NCBI RefSeq assembly: GCF_017355265.1
Contig: NZ_JADIJQ010000025.1
Location: 1-46,215 of the forward strand
Direction of reading: 5' to 3'
Source of the DNA: Tessaracoccus sp. SD287
GTDB taxonomy: Bacteria; Actinomycetota; Actinomycetes; Propionibacteriales; Propionibacteriaceae
DNA: 46,215 nt
Shown: positions 20,424 through 27,717 of the stretch, piece after piece
Position numbering within the stretch: the stretch's first letter is position 1
How the letters are laid out: each line of letters opens with the position of its first letter
The notes under the pieces: generated by a model
What the model saw: only the letters and a program-made list of their open reading frames with translations
Told to the model about the DNA's origin: nothing
Databases searched by the model: none
Program-made: the position numbers and the translations under genes

Positions 20424-20452
20424 GAGTCGAGACCATTGTGAGTGAGACCAAC
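20259..20452 (+). repeat. Left boundary repeat of the island (mutM 3' end plus gtrA start)
   Basis: This 194-bp segment matches 38626-38818 with 12 mismatches and one single-base gap by hand alignment. It covers the last 55 mutM codons including the stop, the short intergene, and the first five codons of gtrA. Directly afterwards the sequence departs from gtrA. It functions as the left junction of the accessory region. Confidence 0.9.
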
Positions 20453-20602
20453 CGCGGCCCTCTATTCTCTCAGCCCGCGCAACCCGGACAATGGGCCGAA
20501 GGCCGCCGCTACTTCGGCCTCGACGTCCACCCGCAGCCGACTCACCACCATCGCCAACACCAACCTCGAGAGGTGAACGAACCCCTCGCCCTCACCGCCT
20601 GA
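20438..20602 (+). CDS. Short hypothetical ORF whose start is copied from gtrA
   Basis: A GTG at 20438 opens a 54-residue reading frame. Its first five codons (VSETN) and upstream bases are identical to the start of gtrA at 38804, and then it diverges into an unrelated His/Pro/Gln-rich sequence containing RRYFGLDVHPQPTHHH. No family is recognised. It would use whatever expression signals gtrA had in the donor. It may be a translated by-product of the island junction rather than a selected gene. Confidence 0.3.
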   Translation: MSETNRGPLFSQPAQPGQWAEGRRYFGLDVHPQPTHHHRQHQPREVNEPLALTA

Positions 20603-20752
20603 ACGAAGGAACCCGCGCTACACCACCTGCCGGGACTTGACCGGCGAAGTTCGGTGATGCCTGGCTCGCCGGGCAGCCGGACCGCCCGTGCTCTACCGTC
20701 ACCGCGAGCGACCGCCTGCGAGGGGTGCCGGCGTCCTGGGATCGACGTCCGT

Positions 20753-21364
20753 TCACAGCGGGGGCACGGTCCAGGCCATGAGCAGCAGCGCAGCCCCCAG
20801 GCCGAGGTCGAGGACGAAGCAGGCCTCGGTGAGCGAGCGGCTGACGACCTTGTCGCGGATGAAGTGGATCACGTCCCAGACGGTATGGCCGAGCGCCGCC
20901 GCCGCGGCCAGGTAGAGGGCCACCGTGGGGCTGGACATCATGGCGGTCAGGGCGATGGCGCTGAAGCTGACGAACGCCAGTGCCTGCAGGCCAACCTCGC
21001 GACGATCGGCCCCGGTGCCGCGCAGGAGCCCGAAGGTCGCGAATCCTGCTCCCATGACGAGCAGGGTGACGGTCGGATCGAGTCCCGTGAGGCCGGCGAG
21101 GACGACGGCGACGCTCGCGACGACGACCATGACCCAGACGCTTCGACGGGAGCCGATGGCGGCGGCCGCCAGGTAGCACGTCGAGGCGATGATGATGATC
21201 ATCGCGGTGACATGCGGGTCGGGACCGTCGGCGTTGTTGATGAGCAACGCGAGCACTCCGAGTACTGATGGCCAGCGTGCCAGGAGATGGTGTCCGAAAG
21301 CCGCAGTGCGGCCGGACGAATGGGTAGGGACGTGGGTATCGAGATTCCTCGTGTTGTTGTTCAT
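20753..21364 (-). CDS. Multi-pass membrane protein, unknown
   Basis: The 203-residue protein has an N-terminal cytoplasmic stretch (about 30 residues) followed by about six hydrophobic segments, among them VLGVLALLINNA, VTAMIIIIASTCYLAAAAIG, VWVMVVVASVAVVLAGLTGL and LGLGAALLLMAWTVPPL. A polar loop with HTVWDVIHFIRDKVVSRSLTE lies near the C-terminus. No family is recognised. ATG 21364 is chosen because the longer reading to 21493 lacks membrane pattern. It lies 85 bp downstream of the response regulator on the same strand, so it is a likely operon member or a target of that system. Confidence 0.65.
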   Translation of the reverse strand: MNNNTRNLDTHVPTHSSGRTAAFGHHLLARWPSVLGVLALLINNADGPDPHVTAMIIIIASTCYLAAAAIGSRRSVWVMVVVASVAVVLAGLTGLDPTVTLLVMGAGFATFGLLRGTGADRREVGLQALAFVSFSAIALTAMMSSPTVALYLAAAAALGHTVWDVIHFIRDKVVSRSLTEACFVLDLGLGAALLLMAWTVPPL

Positions 21365-21449
21365 GATCGACAGTCTCTGCCCGGCTCCCGCGTGGTGAAC
21401 CCGTGCATCTGGCATGGAAAATCTATGCACCCCGGCCCGACGAGTTGTC

Positions 21450-22064
21450 TCAGACCCAGCCGTTCTCGCGCGCGATCCGGTACGCCTCTGCACGGGTCTC
21501 GGCTCCGAGCTTGTGGCTCACGGTCGCGAGGTAATTGCGCACCGTCCCGGGTGAGAGGAAGAGTTCCCGCGCGACCTCCCGGACCGGCCGGTCTGCCTGG
21601 GCGGCCAGGAGTACCTCGGTCTCCCGGTGCGTCATCGGTGAGGGCGGCGTGGTGAGCGCGTCGGCGGCGAGCACGGGGTCGACGTAGCGCTGTCCTTCGT
21701 TCACGCGCCGAACGACGTCGGCCAGCGCGGTGCCCGGGGCACCCTTGGCGAGGAAGCCCCGCGCCCCGGAGGCTAGCGCCTGGCGGAGCACGTGGGGACG
21801 GCCGTGGGCCGTGAGTATCACCCCGGCGCAGTCGGGCAGTGCCCGGCCGAGTTCCTCGATGACGCCCAAGCCGTCGAGCTTGGGCATCTGCAGGTCGATG
21901 ACCGCGACATCCGGGCGGCACAGCAAAGCCTGTTCCGTCGCCTGCCTGCCGTCACGGACGGCGCTCACGACCTCGATGTCCGCTTCGCGCTCCAAGAGCC
22001 CCACCAGTGCCTCTCGGATCAGCTCGTCGTCCTCGGCCAACAGGACCCGGATGGGCGCGCTCAT
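21450..22064 (-). CDS. Two-component response regulator, NarL/LuxR type
   Basis: The 204-residue protein has a receiver domain with the acidic pocket AEDDE near residues 10-14, the phosphoacceptor in VIDLQMPKLDG near residue 57, ILTAHG and a FLAKGA lysine. A LuxR-type HTH follows: MTHRETEVLLAAQAD, VREVARELFLSPGTVRNYLATVSHKLG. Such regulators bind DNA as phosphorylated dimers. Its ATG overlaps the kinase stop by four bases, so the pair is co-translated and cognate. Confidence 0.9.
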   Translation of the reverse strand: MSAPIRVLLAEDDELIREALVGLLEREADIEVVSAVRDGRQATEQALLCRPDVAVIDLQMPKLDGLGVIEELGRALPDCAGVILTAHGRPHVLRQALASGARGFLAKGAPGTALADVVRRVNEGQRYVDPVLAADALTTPPSPMTHRETEVLLAAQADRPVREVARELFLSPGTVRNYLATVSHKLGAETRAEAYRIARENGWV

Positions 22065-23224
22065 GATGCCCGGACCGCATCACGGGGACAGCCCACGCGC
22101 AGCTCGAACCGGTCCTCGGTGCGCCGGTCCACGCTCAGGTGCGCACCGGCCGCTGCGCATCGATCCGAGAGCGTGGCCAGACCGGTGCCACCGGAGGCCT
22201 CGTTCCGCCCCGGCCCACGGACCCCGTCGTTGACGACGACGAGCGTAGGACCCTCTGCGGTGGCCGCGACCATGATCGACACCCGTCGTGCCCGGCTGTG
22301 GCGCAGGAGGTTCGTCACCGCCTCGCGGACGACGGCTGCCAGCAGGTGGGACAGTTCCTGGGGCAGGCGTGCAAGCACGTCCGGGCCGGCATCGACGCTC
22401 GCCTCGATGCCGGCCGAGTGGAGCACCAGGTCTGCGGCCTGGAGTTGGGTCGCGAGGTCAGCGACCGTCTGGCCGTGAACGGCTCGCCGGACTTCGACGA
22501 GCGTCTCGGAGGCGAGCCCGCGGATGGCCTCGCATTCCGTGGCGGCGTGGCCGGGGTCGCGGCCGGTGAGGTCCGCGGCGAGTTCAGCCTTCAGCGCGAT
22601 GATGCCGAGGCGGTGTCCGAGCACGTCGTGGAGCTCGCGGCCGGCTCGTAGGCGCTCCTCGGCGATCGCCAGTGCGGTCTGGGCCTCTTTTCCGGCCTGC
22701 GCCGTCCAGAGCAGCCGCAGCAGCCACACGAGGGCCTGGCACATCGCCCACACGACAACCGCGCTACCGAGCAATGTCAGGACTGCGGCTGCGATCCCAC
22801 CGTCGAACACGATGCCGCCGATCCAGGCAGCCGCCCCCAGGACGACTGCCATCACGACCCCCGACTGCCAGCTCAGCAGTGCACACGCGGCGATCGCGAA
22901 GCCCGCCAACCAGGCCCACGGCTGCTCACGGCGCTCGGCCCACAGGTGAGCGGGTGCCCACAGCACCAACGAGACGGCCAGGAGCATCACGGTCATGGCC
23001 CAGGTGCTGGCGGGGGACGGCCTCGGGCTCACCACCGTCCACAGGACCAGCATGAGGGCGGCACCGAACCCCGCCATCCCGACCACGAACGCCGCACCGA
23101 GGAACACGGTCGGCGGTGCCGTCAGCGATATCGGCACGATCACCGCCCAGGCGAAGCACGCCATCAAGACACCCAGCACGACCAGCCGCGGACCGGGTCG
23201 ATGCGCAGATCCAGGATCGCCCAT
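22061..23224 (-). CDS. Sensor histidine kinase, HisKA_3 type
   Basis: The roughly 387-residue protein has several N-terminal membrane segments (VVLGVLMACFAWAVIVPI, VFLGAAFVVGMAGFGAALML, MTVMLLAVSLVLWAPAHLW and two more), then RLRAGRELHDVLGHRLGIIA with the phosphorylated His, and a HATPase domain with REAVTNLLRHSRA (N box), VVVNDG and SGGTGLATLSDRC. This is the DesK/NarX-like class that senses membrane or envelope state. ATG 23224 is chosen, with GTG 23233 as an alternative. It overlaps the response regulator gene by four bases. Confidence 0.9.
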   Translation of the reverse strand: MGDPGSAHRPGPRLVVLGVLMACFAWAVIVPISLTAPPTVFLGAAFVVGMAGFGAALMLVLWTVVSPRPSPASTWAMTVMLLAVSLVLWAPAHLWAERREQPWAWLAGFAIAACALLSWQSGVVMAVVLGAAAWIGGIVFDGGIAAAVLTLLGSAVVVWAMCQALVWLLRLLWTAQAGKEAQTALAIAEERLRAGRELHDVLGHRLGIIALKAELAADLTGRDPGHAATECEAIRGLASETLVEVRRAVHGQTVADLATQLQAADLVLHSAGIEASVDAGPDVLARLPQELSHLLAAVVREAVTNLLRHSRARRVSIMVAATAEGPTLVVVNDGVRGPGRNEASGGTGLATLSDRCAAAGAHLSVDRRTEDRFELRVGCPRDAVRAS

Positions 23225-23249
23225 GATCGCCACGTCCGTTGACCCGGCG

Positions 23250-23657
23250 CTATCTCGACCGCTCACGGCGGTTCCGAGCAACGGTTGCGATCCCCCACGG
23301 TGACTGTGCCAAGAGGATCGTGGCCGCGCCCAGGATCGCGCTCGTCGAGTGCTCCGAATTCCACTGGCCGTCCAGGCCCACCGTGGCGACGACCACTGCC
23401 GATACGGCGACGGCCGCGAGCGTGACGAGGCGTTCGGCCAGGGCAACCGGGTGCCGTCTGCCCGCGATCGCCACGATCGCTCGATGATCTGCATCCAGAC
23501 GACCGCCCCGATGGGCGACGACGATCGGAAGGGAACACGCCCGTCCGAACCACCACCCGCGCAGATACAACGATCGCACTTCGGGCAGGTCGGTGGGATG
23601 TAGGAGCCGTTTCACGGTCGGATCAGGCAGGACCACTGCCTCGTGTATGTCGCTCAC
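23250..23657 (-). CDS. Small membrane protein upstream of the kinase, unknown
   Basis: A 135-residue protein with a soluble N-terminal half containing HPTDLPEVRSLYLRGWWFG and two hydrophobic segments near the C-terminus (LVTLAAVAVSAVVVATVGL and SAILGAATILLAQSPWGI), ending in a basic tail. No family is recognised. GTG 23657 is preferred because GGAGG lies five bases upstream; a TTG at 23669 is an alternative. The GTG overlaps the stop of the short HTH ORF (GTGA), and the kinase starts 25 bp downstream, so it could be a sensory partner. Confidence 0.6.
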   Translation of the reverse strand: MSDIHEAVVLPDPTVKRLLHPTDLPEVRSLYLRGWWFGRACSLPIVVAHRGGRLDADHRAIVAIAGRRHPVALAERLVTLAAVAVSAVVVATVGLDGQWNSEHSTSAILGAATILLAQSPWGIATVARNRRERSR

Positions 23658-23797
23658 CGAAGCCTCCAAGGAGTTGTCGGGATGTAATCGGGATCGGCGG
23701 TGGGCCTGGCGAGTTCGTAGACCTTCTGTCGTGCGACGCCGAGGGCACCCGCAACCGTCACTGCGCTGTACTCATCGAGCAGCGACTCGACGCACAT
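23654..23797 (-). CDS. Short helix-turn-helix ORF coupled to the membrane protein gene
   Basis: A 47-residue frame starts at ATG 23797 and ends in a GTGA overlap with the next gene. Residues about 10-30 (SAVTVAGALGVARQKVYELA) read as a helix-turn-helix, and the tail is PTADPDYIPTTPWRLR. An in-frame stop lies directly upstream and no Shine-Dalgarno is visible at the ATG. The ORF may be a complete tiny DNA-binding protein or the C-terminal stub of a larger regulator or recombinase whose front was replaced by the DHFR remnant. Confidence 0.4.
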   Translation of the reverse strand: MCVESLLDEYSAVTVAGALGVARQKVYELARPTADPDYIPTTPWRLR

Positions 23798-24006
23798 CGA
23801 TCAAGCCCAGGTCTGCCAACGCCAGCGGGAGCGTCACGCCGCCCACCCACAGGCCCTCGCCTGGCTCCTGCTTGAGCCGCTGCCGCGCTCGTCCCAACGT
23901 CGCCGCGCACCAGTTCGGCATTCCAATCGACCCCGCTCGGCGTGCTGGACACCACGTACTTCTCCGCACGATCAATGGTCTCGGCGAACGGAACCTCCCA
24001 GTCCGG
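23772..24006 (-). pseudogene. Frameshifted DHFR/RibD-type reductase remnant
   Basis: Two minus-strand frames give consecutive pieces of a dihydrofolate-reductase-superfamily (RibD C-terminal type) protein: FAETIDRAEKYVVSSTPSGV with WNAELVRGDV after it, then after a frame change LKQEPGEGLWVGGVTLPLAL and ADLGLID. In the family these segments are contiguous and about two-thirds through the protein. The N-terminal third and the last third are missing, so it is a broken fragment. It is one of four DHFR-like sequences in the island. Confidence 0.65.
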
Positions 24007-24111
24007 GGGAGCCCGGCCTCGTGATGGCAGCAGCCGTCTCCTTTGATGTGCCGGTGCGTTCTCACCGGACAGTGCTCTGGACATCGGGTTTCCCCTCCCT
24101 CGCGAGATTGG

Positions 24112-24690
24112 TCAGGTTGCCTGAATGGCTCCATACCGGAGCAGGATGGCACCGGTGGAGAATGGCCGGAACTCCAAGAGCTCCATCTGGGTTGGGCGCT
24201 GGCCTGCGTCCAGGATGGGTTTTCCGTGACAGAGCAAGGTCGGATTGACGATGATGTGGAACTCGTCGATCAGGCTCAGCGCGTTGAGTGCGGCGATCAG
24301 GCTGAGGCTGCCGTAGATGATCACGTCACCGGAGGATCGGTCCTTGATCTGTTGGATCTCGTTGGCCGTTGCGTCCTCGACGTGGTGGGTTCCCGGCCAG
24401 GAGGCGACGTCGCCGGAGCGTGATGCGACGAACTTGTCGAGCTGGTCGAGACGGCGTGCGTAGCGTTGGGTGCCCTCGTCGGCGTCGATCTCGCCGGCGG
24501 CGACGGCGGGCCAGTAGGAGGCGAAATCGCCGTGCGTGATCCTGCCGAGCAGCAGCGCTCCGGCGTTCTCGACCAGGCTGGTCTCGTAGTCCATGAGATC
24601 GGCGTCGGCACGAACCCAGTCCATGGAGTCGTCGGGGCCCGCGACATAGCCGTCAATGGTGGTCCACATGCTGACGATGAGTCGGCTCAT
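24112..24690 (-). CDS. Dihydrofolate reductase family (RibD C-terminal-like) protein
   Basis: The 192-residue protein begins MSRLIVSMWTTIDGYVAGPD, a typical start for small DHFR-fold reductases found near regulators in actinobacteria. It continues with the LLLGRITHGDFASYWP motif, SSGDVIIYGSLSLIAALNAL, and SLIDEFHIIVNPTLLCHGKP. These proteins are presumed NADPH-dependent but substrates are mostly unknown; folate activity should not be assumed. ATG 24690 overlaps the tetR stop by four bases (ATGA), so it is co-expressed with and probably controlled by that repressor. Confidence 0.85.
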   Translation of the reverse strand: MSRLIVSMWTTIDGYVAGPDDSMDWVRADADLMDYETSLVENAGALLLGRITHGDFASYWPAVAAGEIDADEGTQRYARRLDQLDKFVASRSGDVASWPGTHHVEDATANEIQQIKDRSSGDVIIYGSLSLIAALNALSLIDEFHIIVNPTLLCHGKPILDAGQRPTQMELLEFRPFSTGAILLRYGAIQAT

Positions 24691-25316
24691 GATTGTTCCT
24701 TCTTCTCTGCGGGGGTGAATGCGGGCTGAAGCACGGCATTGATGTAGTGGGGAGCATCCCTGGGGTCGACCCGATGCGCGGTGACTTCGTCGGCGGCGGC
24801 ATTCATGACGACGTGTGCCGTGGTCAGCAACCAGCTCACCGGCAAGTCGCAGCGGAATGCACCCTCTCGCTGTCCCCGCTCGAGCAGACCGCGCATCCGT
24901 GCTTCGGCCTTCTGGTGCAGCTCGCGAACGCGGGCCGCGGAGAGTTCCTTCTGCGCAGCGGCGAGCAGCCAACGAGACTGGTCGACGAGGTTCCAGCTCG
25001 ACGCGATGAGGCGGGTCAAGGCCCCGGCGGGATCGCCGTCGAGCGGCACTTCGGAGAGGACGGCGTCGCCGCGGTCCAGGCTCTCGATCACGGCCGCTTC
25101 GATCAGCTCGGCACGGGTTCTGAAGTGCCCGTAGAGGGTCATCCGCCCGACGCCGGCTTCGGCCGCGATGTCCGCGACGGAGGCGTCGGGATTCTTCCGC
25201 AGAGCAACGGGCGTCGCCGCGAGGATCGCGATCCGGTTTCGCTGGGCATCGGCACGTTGGTTGCGCAGTCGGCCACCTGCGGCCGTTGCAGGACCTGATC
25301 GGTCGGTATCACTCAC
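24687..25316 (-). CDS. TetR/AcrR-family transcriptional regulator
   Basis: The 209-residue protein has a short basic N-terminal arm and a TetR HTH: RIAILAATPVALRKNPDASV, then ADIAAEAGVGRMTLYGHFRT near residues 47-66, followed by an all-helical ligand-binding part (LIASSWNLVDQSRWLLAAA, LLERGQREGAF). The GTG start at 25316 gives a full-length N-terminus. It precedes the DHFR-family gene with a four-base overlap, and inverted repeats lie just upstream, suggesting autoregulation. The inducer is unknown. Confidence 0.88.
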   Translation of the reverse strand: MSDTDRSGPATAAGGRLRNQRADAQRNRIAILAATPVALRKNPDASVADIAAEAGVGRMTLYGHFRTRAELIEAAVIESLDRGDAVLSEVPLDGDPAGALTRLIASSWNLVDQSRWLLAAAQKELSAARVRELHQKAEARMRGLLERGQREGAFRCDLPVSWLLTTAHVVMNAAADEVTAHRVDPRDAPHYINAVLQPAFTPAEKKEQS

Positions 25317-25346
25317 GTTGATCCACCCAGCTACCTATGTCGAACA

Positions 25347-25395
25347 GTCAAGTACGAGTTAGTGTAGTCCGTCTAGTCGTACAGCGCTGCTTGAC
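25347..25395. promoter_or_regulatory. Nested inverted repeats upstream of tetR (operator candidate)
   Basis: GTCAAG at 25347-25352 faces CTTGAC at 25390-25395, and inside it GTACGA (25352-25357) faces TCGTAC (25377-25382). The set lies about 31 bp before the tetR GTG, where a TetR-type repressor would act. The spacing is longer than for a simple TetR palindrome, so two binding sites are possible. Confidence 0.45.
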
Positions 25396-25779
25396 TTACT
25401 CGTTGGGTTGGACGGCCTCCGGCGGGCTCAGGGATCACCTGATGAGGCAGACGCGTTGATGGTCCTCTTGCATCTGGTGACTGTGGAGGTCGGGACGGAA
25501 GAGGTGGTGACGGCTCGAGGTCCTACGTCGGCCGGCCACTGCGATGGGCTGCAGCCCGACCGGCGCAGCCGAGATCAGCAGCCGACGACAGCCCGGGAGC
25601 GCACCCAGCAGATGCCGGAAGGTCGAGAGGCCCAGACGGAGATGCTCAGGCAGCACATTTCACGGCAGACGCGCTGATGATGTTCATGCGCCCTTCACGG
25701 CGAAACCCGCTGCCGTTCGTCGCATGAGCTTTCCGGCTCCTGGGGCGTGAGTCGGGTCAGGTCCCGGGCAGTGTGTGAT
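25396..25779. other. Region with no recognisable gene
   Basis: Short open frames occur on both strands here (for example 25408-25677 plus and 25435-25656 minus) but neither has a convincing start signal or any family pattern. The stretch may be decayed coding sequence. Confidence 0.5.
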
Positions 25780-26553
25780 TCATGATCCGGCCCGGCCGAT
25801 CGGCGCGAAAGTCACCGAAGGATCGTTCTCCAAGAAGTCCCGGACAAGGGCGGTCACCTGCCGGGGTTTTTCGAGCAGCAGCAGGTGGGACGTGCCCGGG
25901 ACCACGGCCAGCTCGCCGTGACGCAGGGAACGGTAGAGGGCGATCTGGCTCTCCAGAGTGACGAAGTCGTCGTCGGCGGTCACGACCAGCGTCCGGCCCA
26001 GGTAGGAGGCCAGTGCGTTTGCGGGGGCGACATCGTGCGCCGCCAGCTCCGCGACCTTGCGGATGAGGACGGGAAAGTGCTCCCGGCCGTCAGGTGACAG
26101 CTGGGCGTACCGGTCCACGATGACCGCTGGGTACCCGGCGTCTGCGGAGTCGTCCGCGGGAGCCTGCGGCCGGACCATCCAGTCGGCGGCCTGCAGTGCG
26201 GAGCTGATGATCGTCAGCGACGACACGAGGTCGGGTCGCCGGTTCGCAACGAGCGCGGCAACCATCCCTCCGGCGCTGTAGCCGACCAGGTGCGCCGGTC
26301 CTCCGGCGACCGCTTCGATGACAACGGACGCATCGTCAGCCATCGCCTCCATCGTGAACGGCCCGGTGTCGGCGCTGCGTCCGAAGCCGCGCCTGTCGTA
26401 ACCGATCACACGGAACCGGTCCGCAAGCTGGAAGAGGTTCGAGTCGAACTCGTCCACATCGCTCATGCCGCCGTGGAGTAGGAGAACGGCATCGCCCTCG
26501 CCGCGCTCCTCGACCCACAGAGTGGCGTCATGAATGCCTCGGTATTCGCCCAT
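25780..26553 (-). CDS. Alpha/beta hydrolase
   Basis: The 257-residue protein has the alpha/beta-hydrolase order: VLLLHGGMSDVDEF with the oxyanion-hole HGG near residue 28, VIGYDRRGFGRSADTG, the nucleophile elbow VGYSAGGMVAALVA (Ser near residue 93), an acidic residue after TLVVTADDDFVT, and a C-terminal His in VPGTSHLLLLEKP. The complete catalytic set implies an active esterase, lipase or peptidase of unknown substrate. ATG 26553 is the natural start. Its upstream region faces the methyltransferase gene with a DHFR fragment between. Confidence 0.88.
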   Translation of the reverse strand: MGEYRGIHDATLWVEERGEGDAVLLLHGGMSDVDEFDSNLFQLADRFRVIGYDRRGFGRSADTGPFTMEAMADDASVVIEAVAGGPAHLVGYSAGGMVAALVANRRPDLVSSLTIISSALQAADWMVRPQAPADDSADAGYPAVIVDRYAQLSPDGREHFPVLIRKVAELAAHDVAPANALASYLGRTLVVTADDDFVTLESQIALYRSLRHGELAVVPGTSHLLLLEKPRQVTALVRDFLENDPSVTFAPIGRAGS

Positions 26554-26656
26554 GTTCCATCATCCTTTTGTGTTGCTCGGTGTCGGTGGTGGCAGGCGCG
26601 GGTCGCCGTGTTGTGGTGCGGCGTTGATCCCGGTTCGCCTGAATTATCCTCCGCCG

Positions 26657-26791
26657 CTATTCGAGCGCGTAGATCACCGCCACGGTGCCCATGCTGGTGG
26701 TTCCGACGCTTGTCAGCGAGAACGCCCGGGTGTCGGCACCGACCAGCAGGGGGTGTCTGAACAGCCGCAACTCGCCGACGAGGCTCGTCAT
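26657..26791 (-). pseudogene. C-terminal remnant of a DHFR-family gene
   Basis: A 44-codon frame contains LVGELRLFRHPLLVGADTRA then FSLTSVGTTSMGTVAVIYAL and a stop. It matches the C-terminal part of the reductase at 27676-28350 (LIDELRLFIHPLVLGTG, LTSVRTTSKGTLAVVYSL) but lacks about ten internal residues and everything before. It retains a stop codon at the position where the 27676 gene has lost one. The rest of the 26554-26961 gap shows nothing recognisable. Confidence 0.65.
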
Positions 26792-26961
26792 GGTGGAAGC
26801 ATCACGGGGCCGAAGGCGGTTGTTGCGGCTGGCGACAAGCCTGGGATAGCGGGGCAGACTGGTAGAGATCCCAAAATCGGGCGACGGCGGTCACGCGCAC
26901 GCCATGTTCTGGGAGCCATCAGGGCCGGATGCGATCATCGGCCACGAAAGGAGGACGAGCC

Positions 26962-27717
26962 GTGCACGTTCCCGATCCCGCCCATTTCGACCGTCACGCT
27001 GCACGTTACGGTCAGGCCCGGCCGCCGTATCCACCGGAGCTGTGGGAGACGTTGCGGAGTCGCGGTCTTCTGCGTCCCGGGCATCGAGCGCTCGATCTTG
27101 GTGCCGGTACCGGACAGGCGACCGGGCCACTGCTTGCCGATGGACTTGAGGTCACGGCAGTCGAGCCAGGTCCCCACCTCGCATCTCGGCTCGCAACGGA
27201 ACATCCGATGGCCACAGTGATCGTTCGACGCGCCGAGGACCTCGAAGGCAATGATGCGTCCTTCGAACTGGCGGTCGCCGCGACTTCGATCCACTGGATG
27301 GATATCGAAACCTTGCTGCCGCTACTGCACCGCCTACTTGTGCCGACGGGACGATTGCTCGTCTGGCGAAACGTGTACGGCGATCCGTCCGTCCGCACCC
27401 CGTTCCGCGATCGCGTAGCCAAGATCGTGCGAGAACGCAGTGCCCCAACGCGCTGCGGACCTGACCCGGAGGACCCCGTCGCGACAGCGTCACGACTGAC
27501 TGGCACGGGGCTGTTCTCCGTCGAGCACACCGCCACTTTCCGGTGGGACATCGAGCTGAGCAGTGAGCAGGTGCACGATCTGTTCAGCACTTTCAGCGAC
27601 TGGTCACCGGCAGAGGTCGACCGAGCCGCCGATGCGGCGCAGGATCTGGGCGGTCGTGTGGTCGAGCACTACAGCTCATGGCTCATCATCCTTGCTCCGA
27701 CCCGCCGGGCGAGATGA
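26962..27717 (+). CDS. Class I SAM-dependent methyltransferase
   Basis: The 251-residue protein has the SAM-binding motif I ALDLGAGTGQATGPLLADG near residues 43-61, an acidic motif II end (VTAVEPG), motif III-like FELAVAATSIHWMD, and LVPTGRLLVWRNVYGD. This matches the UbiE/Methyltransf_11 group of small-molecule methyltransferases; the substrate is unknown. GTG 26962 is chosen because AAGGAGG lies ten bases upstream; the ATG at 26929 lies before that site. Its last 42 bases overlap the extended 3' end of the convergent reductase gene. Confidence 0.87.
   Translation: MHVPDPAHFDRHAARYGQARPPYPPELWETLRSRGLLRPGHRALDLGAGTGQATGPLLADGLEVTAVEPGPHLASRLATEHPMATVIVRRAEDLEGNDASFELAVAATSIHWMDIETLLPLLHRLLVPTGRLLVWRNVYGDPSVRTPFRDRVAKIVRERSAPTRCGPDPEDPVATASRLTGTGLFSVEHTATFRWDIELSSEQVHDLFSTFSDWSPAEVDRAADAAQDLGGRVVEHYSSWLIILAPTRRAR

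Noticed and set aside
25408-25677. 89-residue plus-strand ORF in the gap after tetR
   Set aside because: No ribosome-binding site, no family pattern, and an equally long frame on the opposite strand; left as unassigned sequence.
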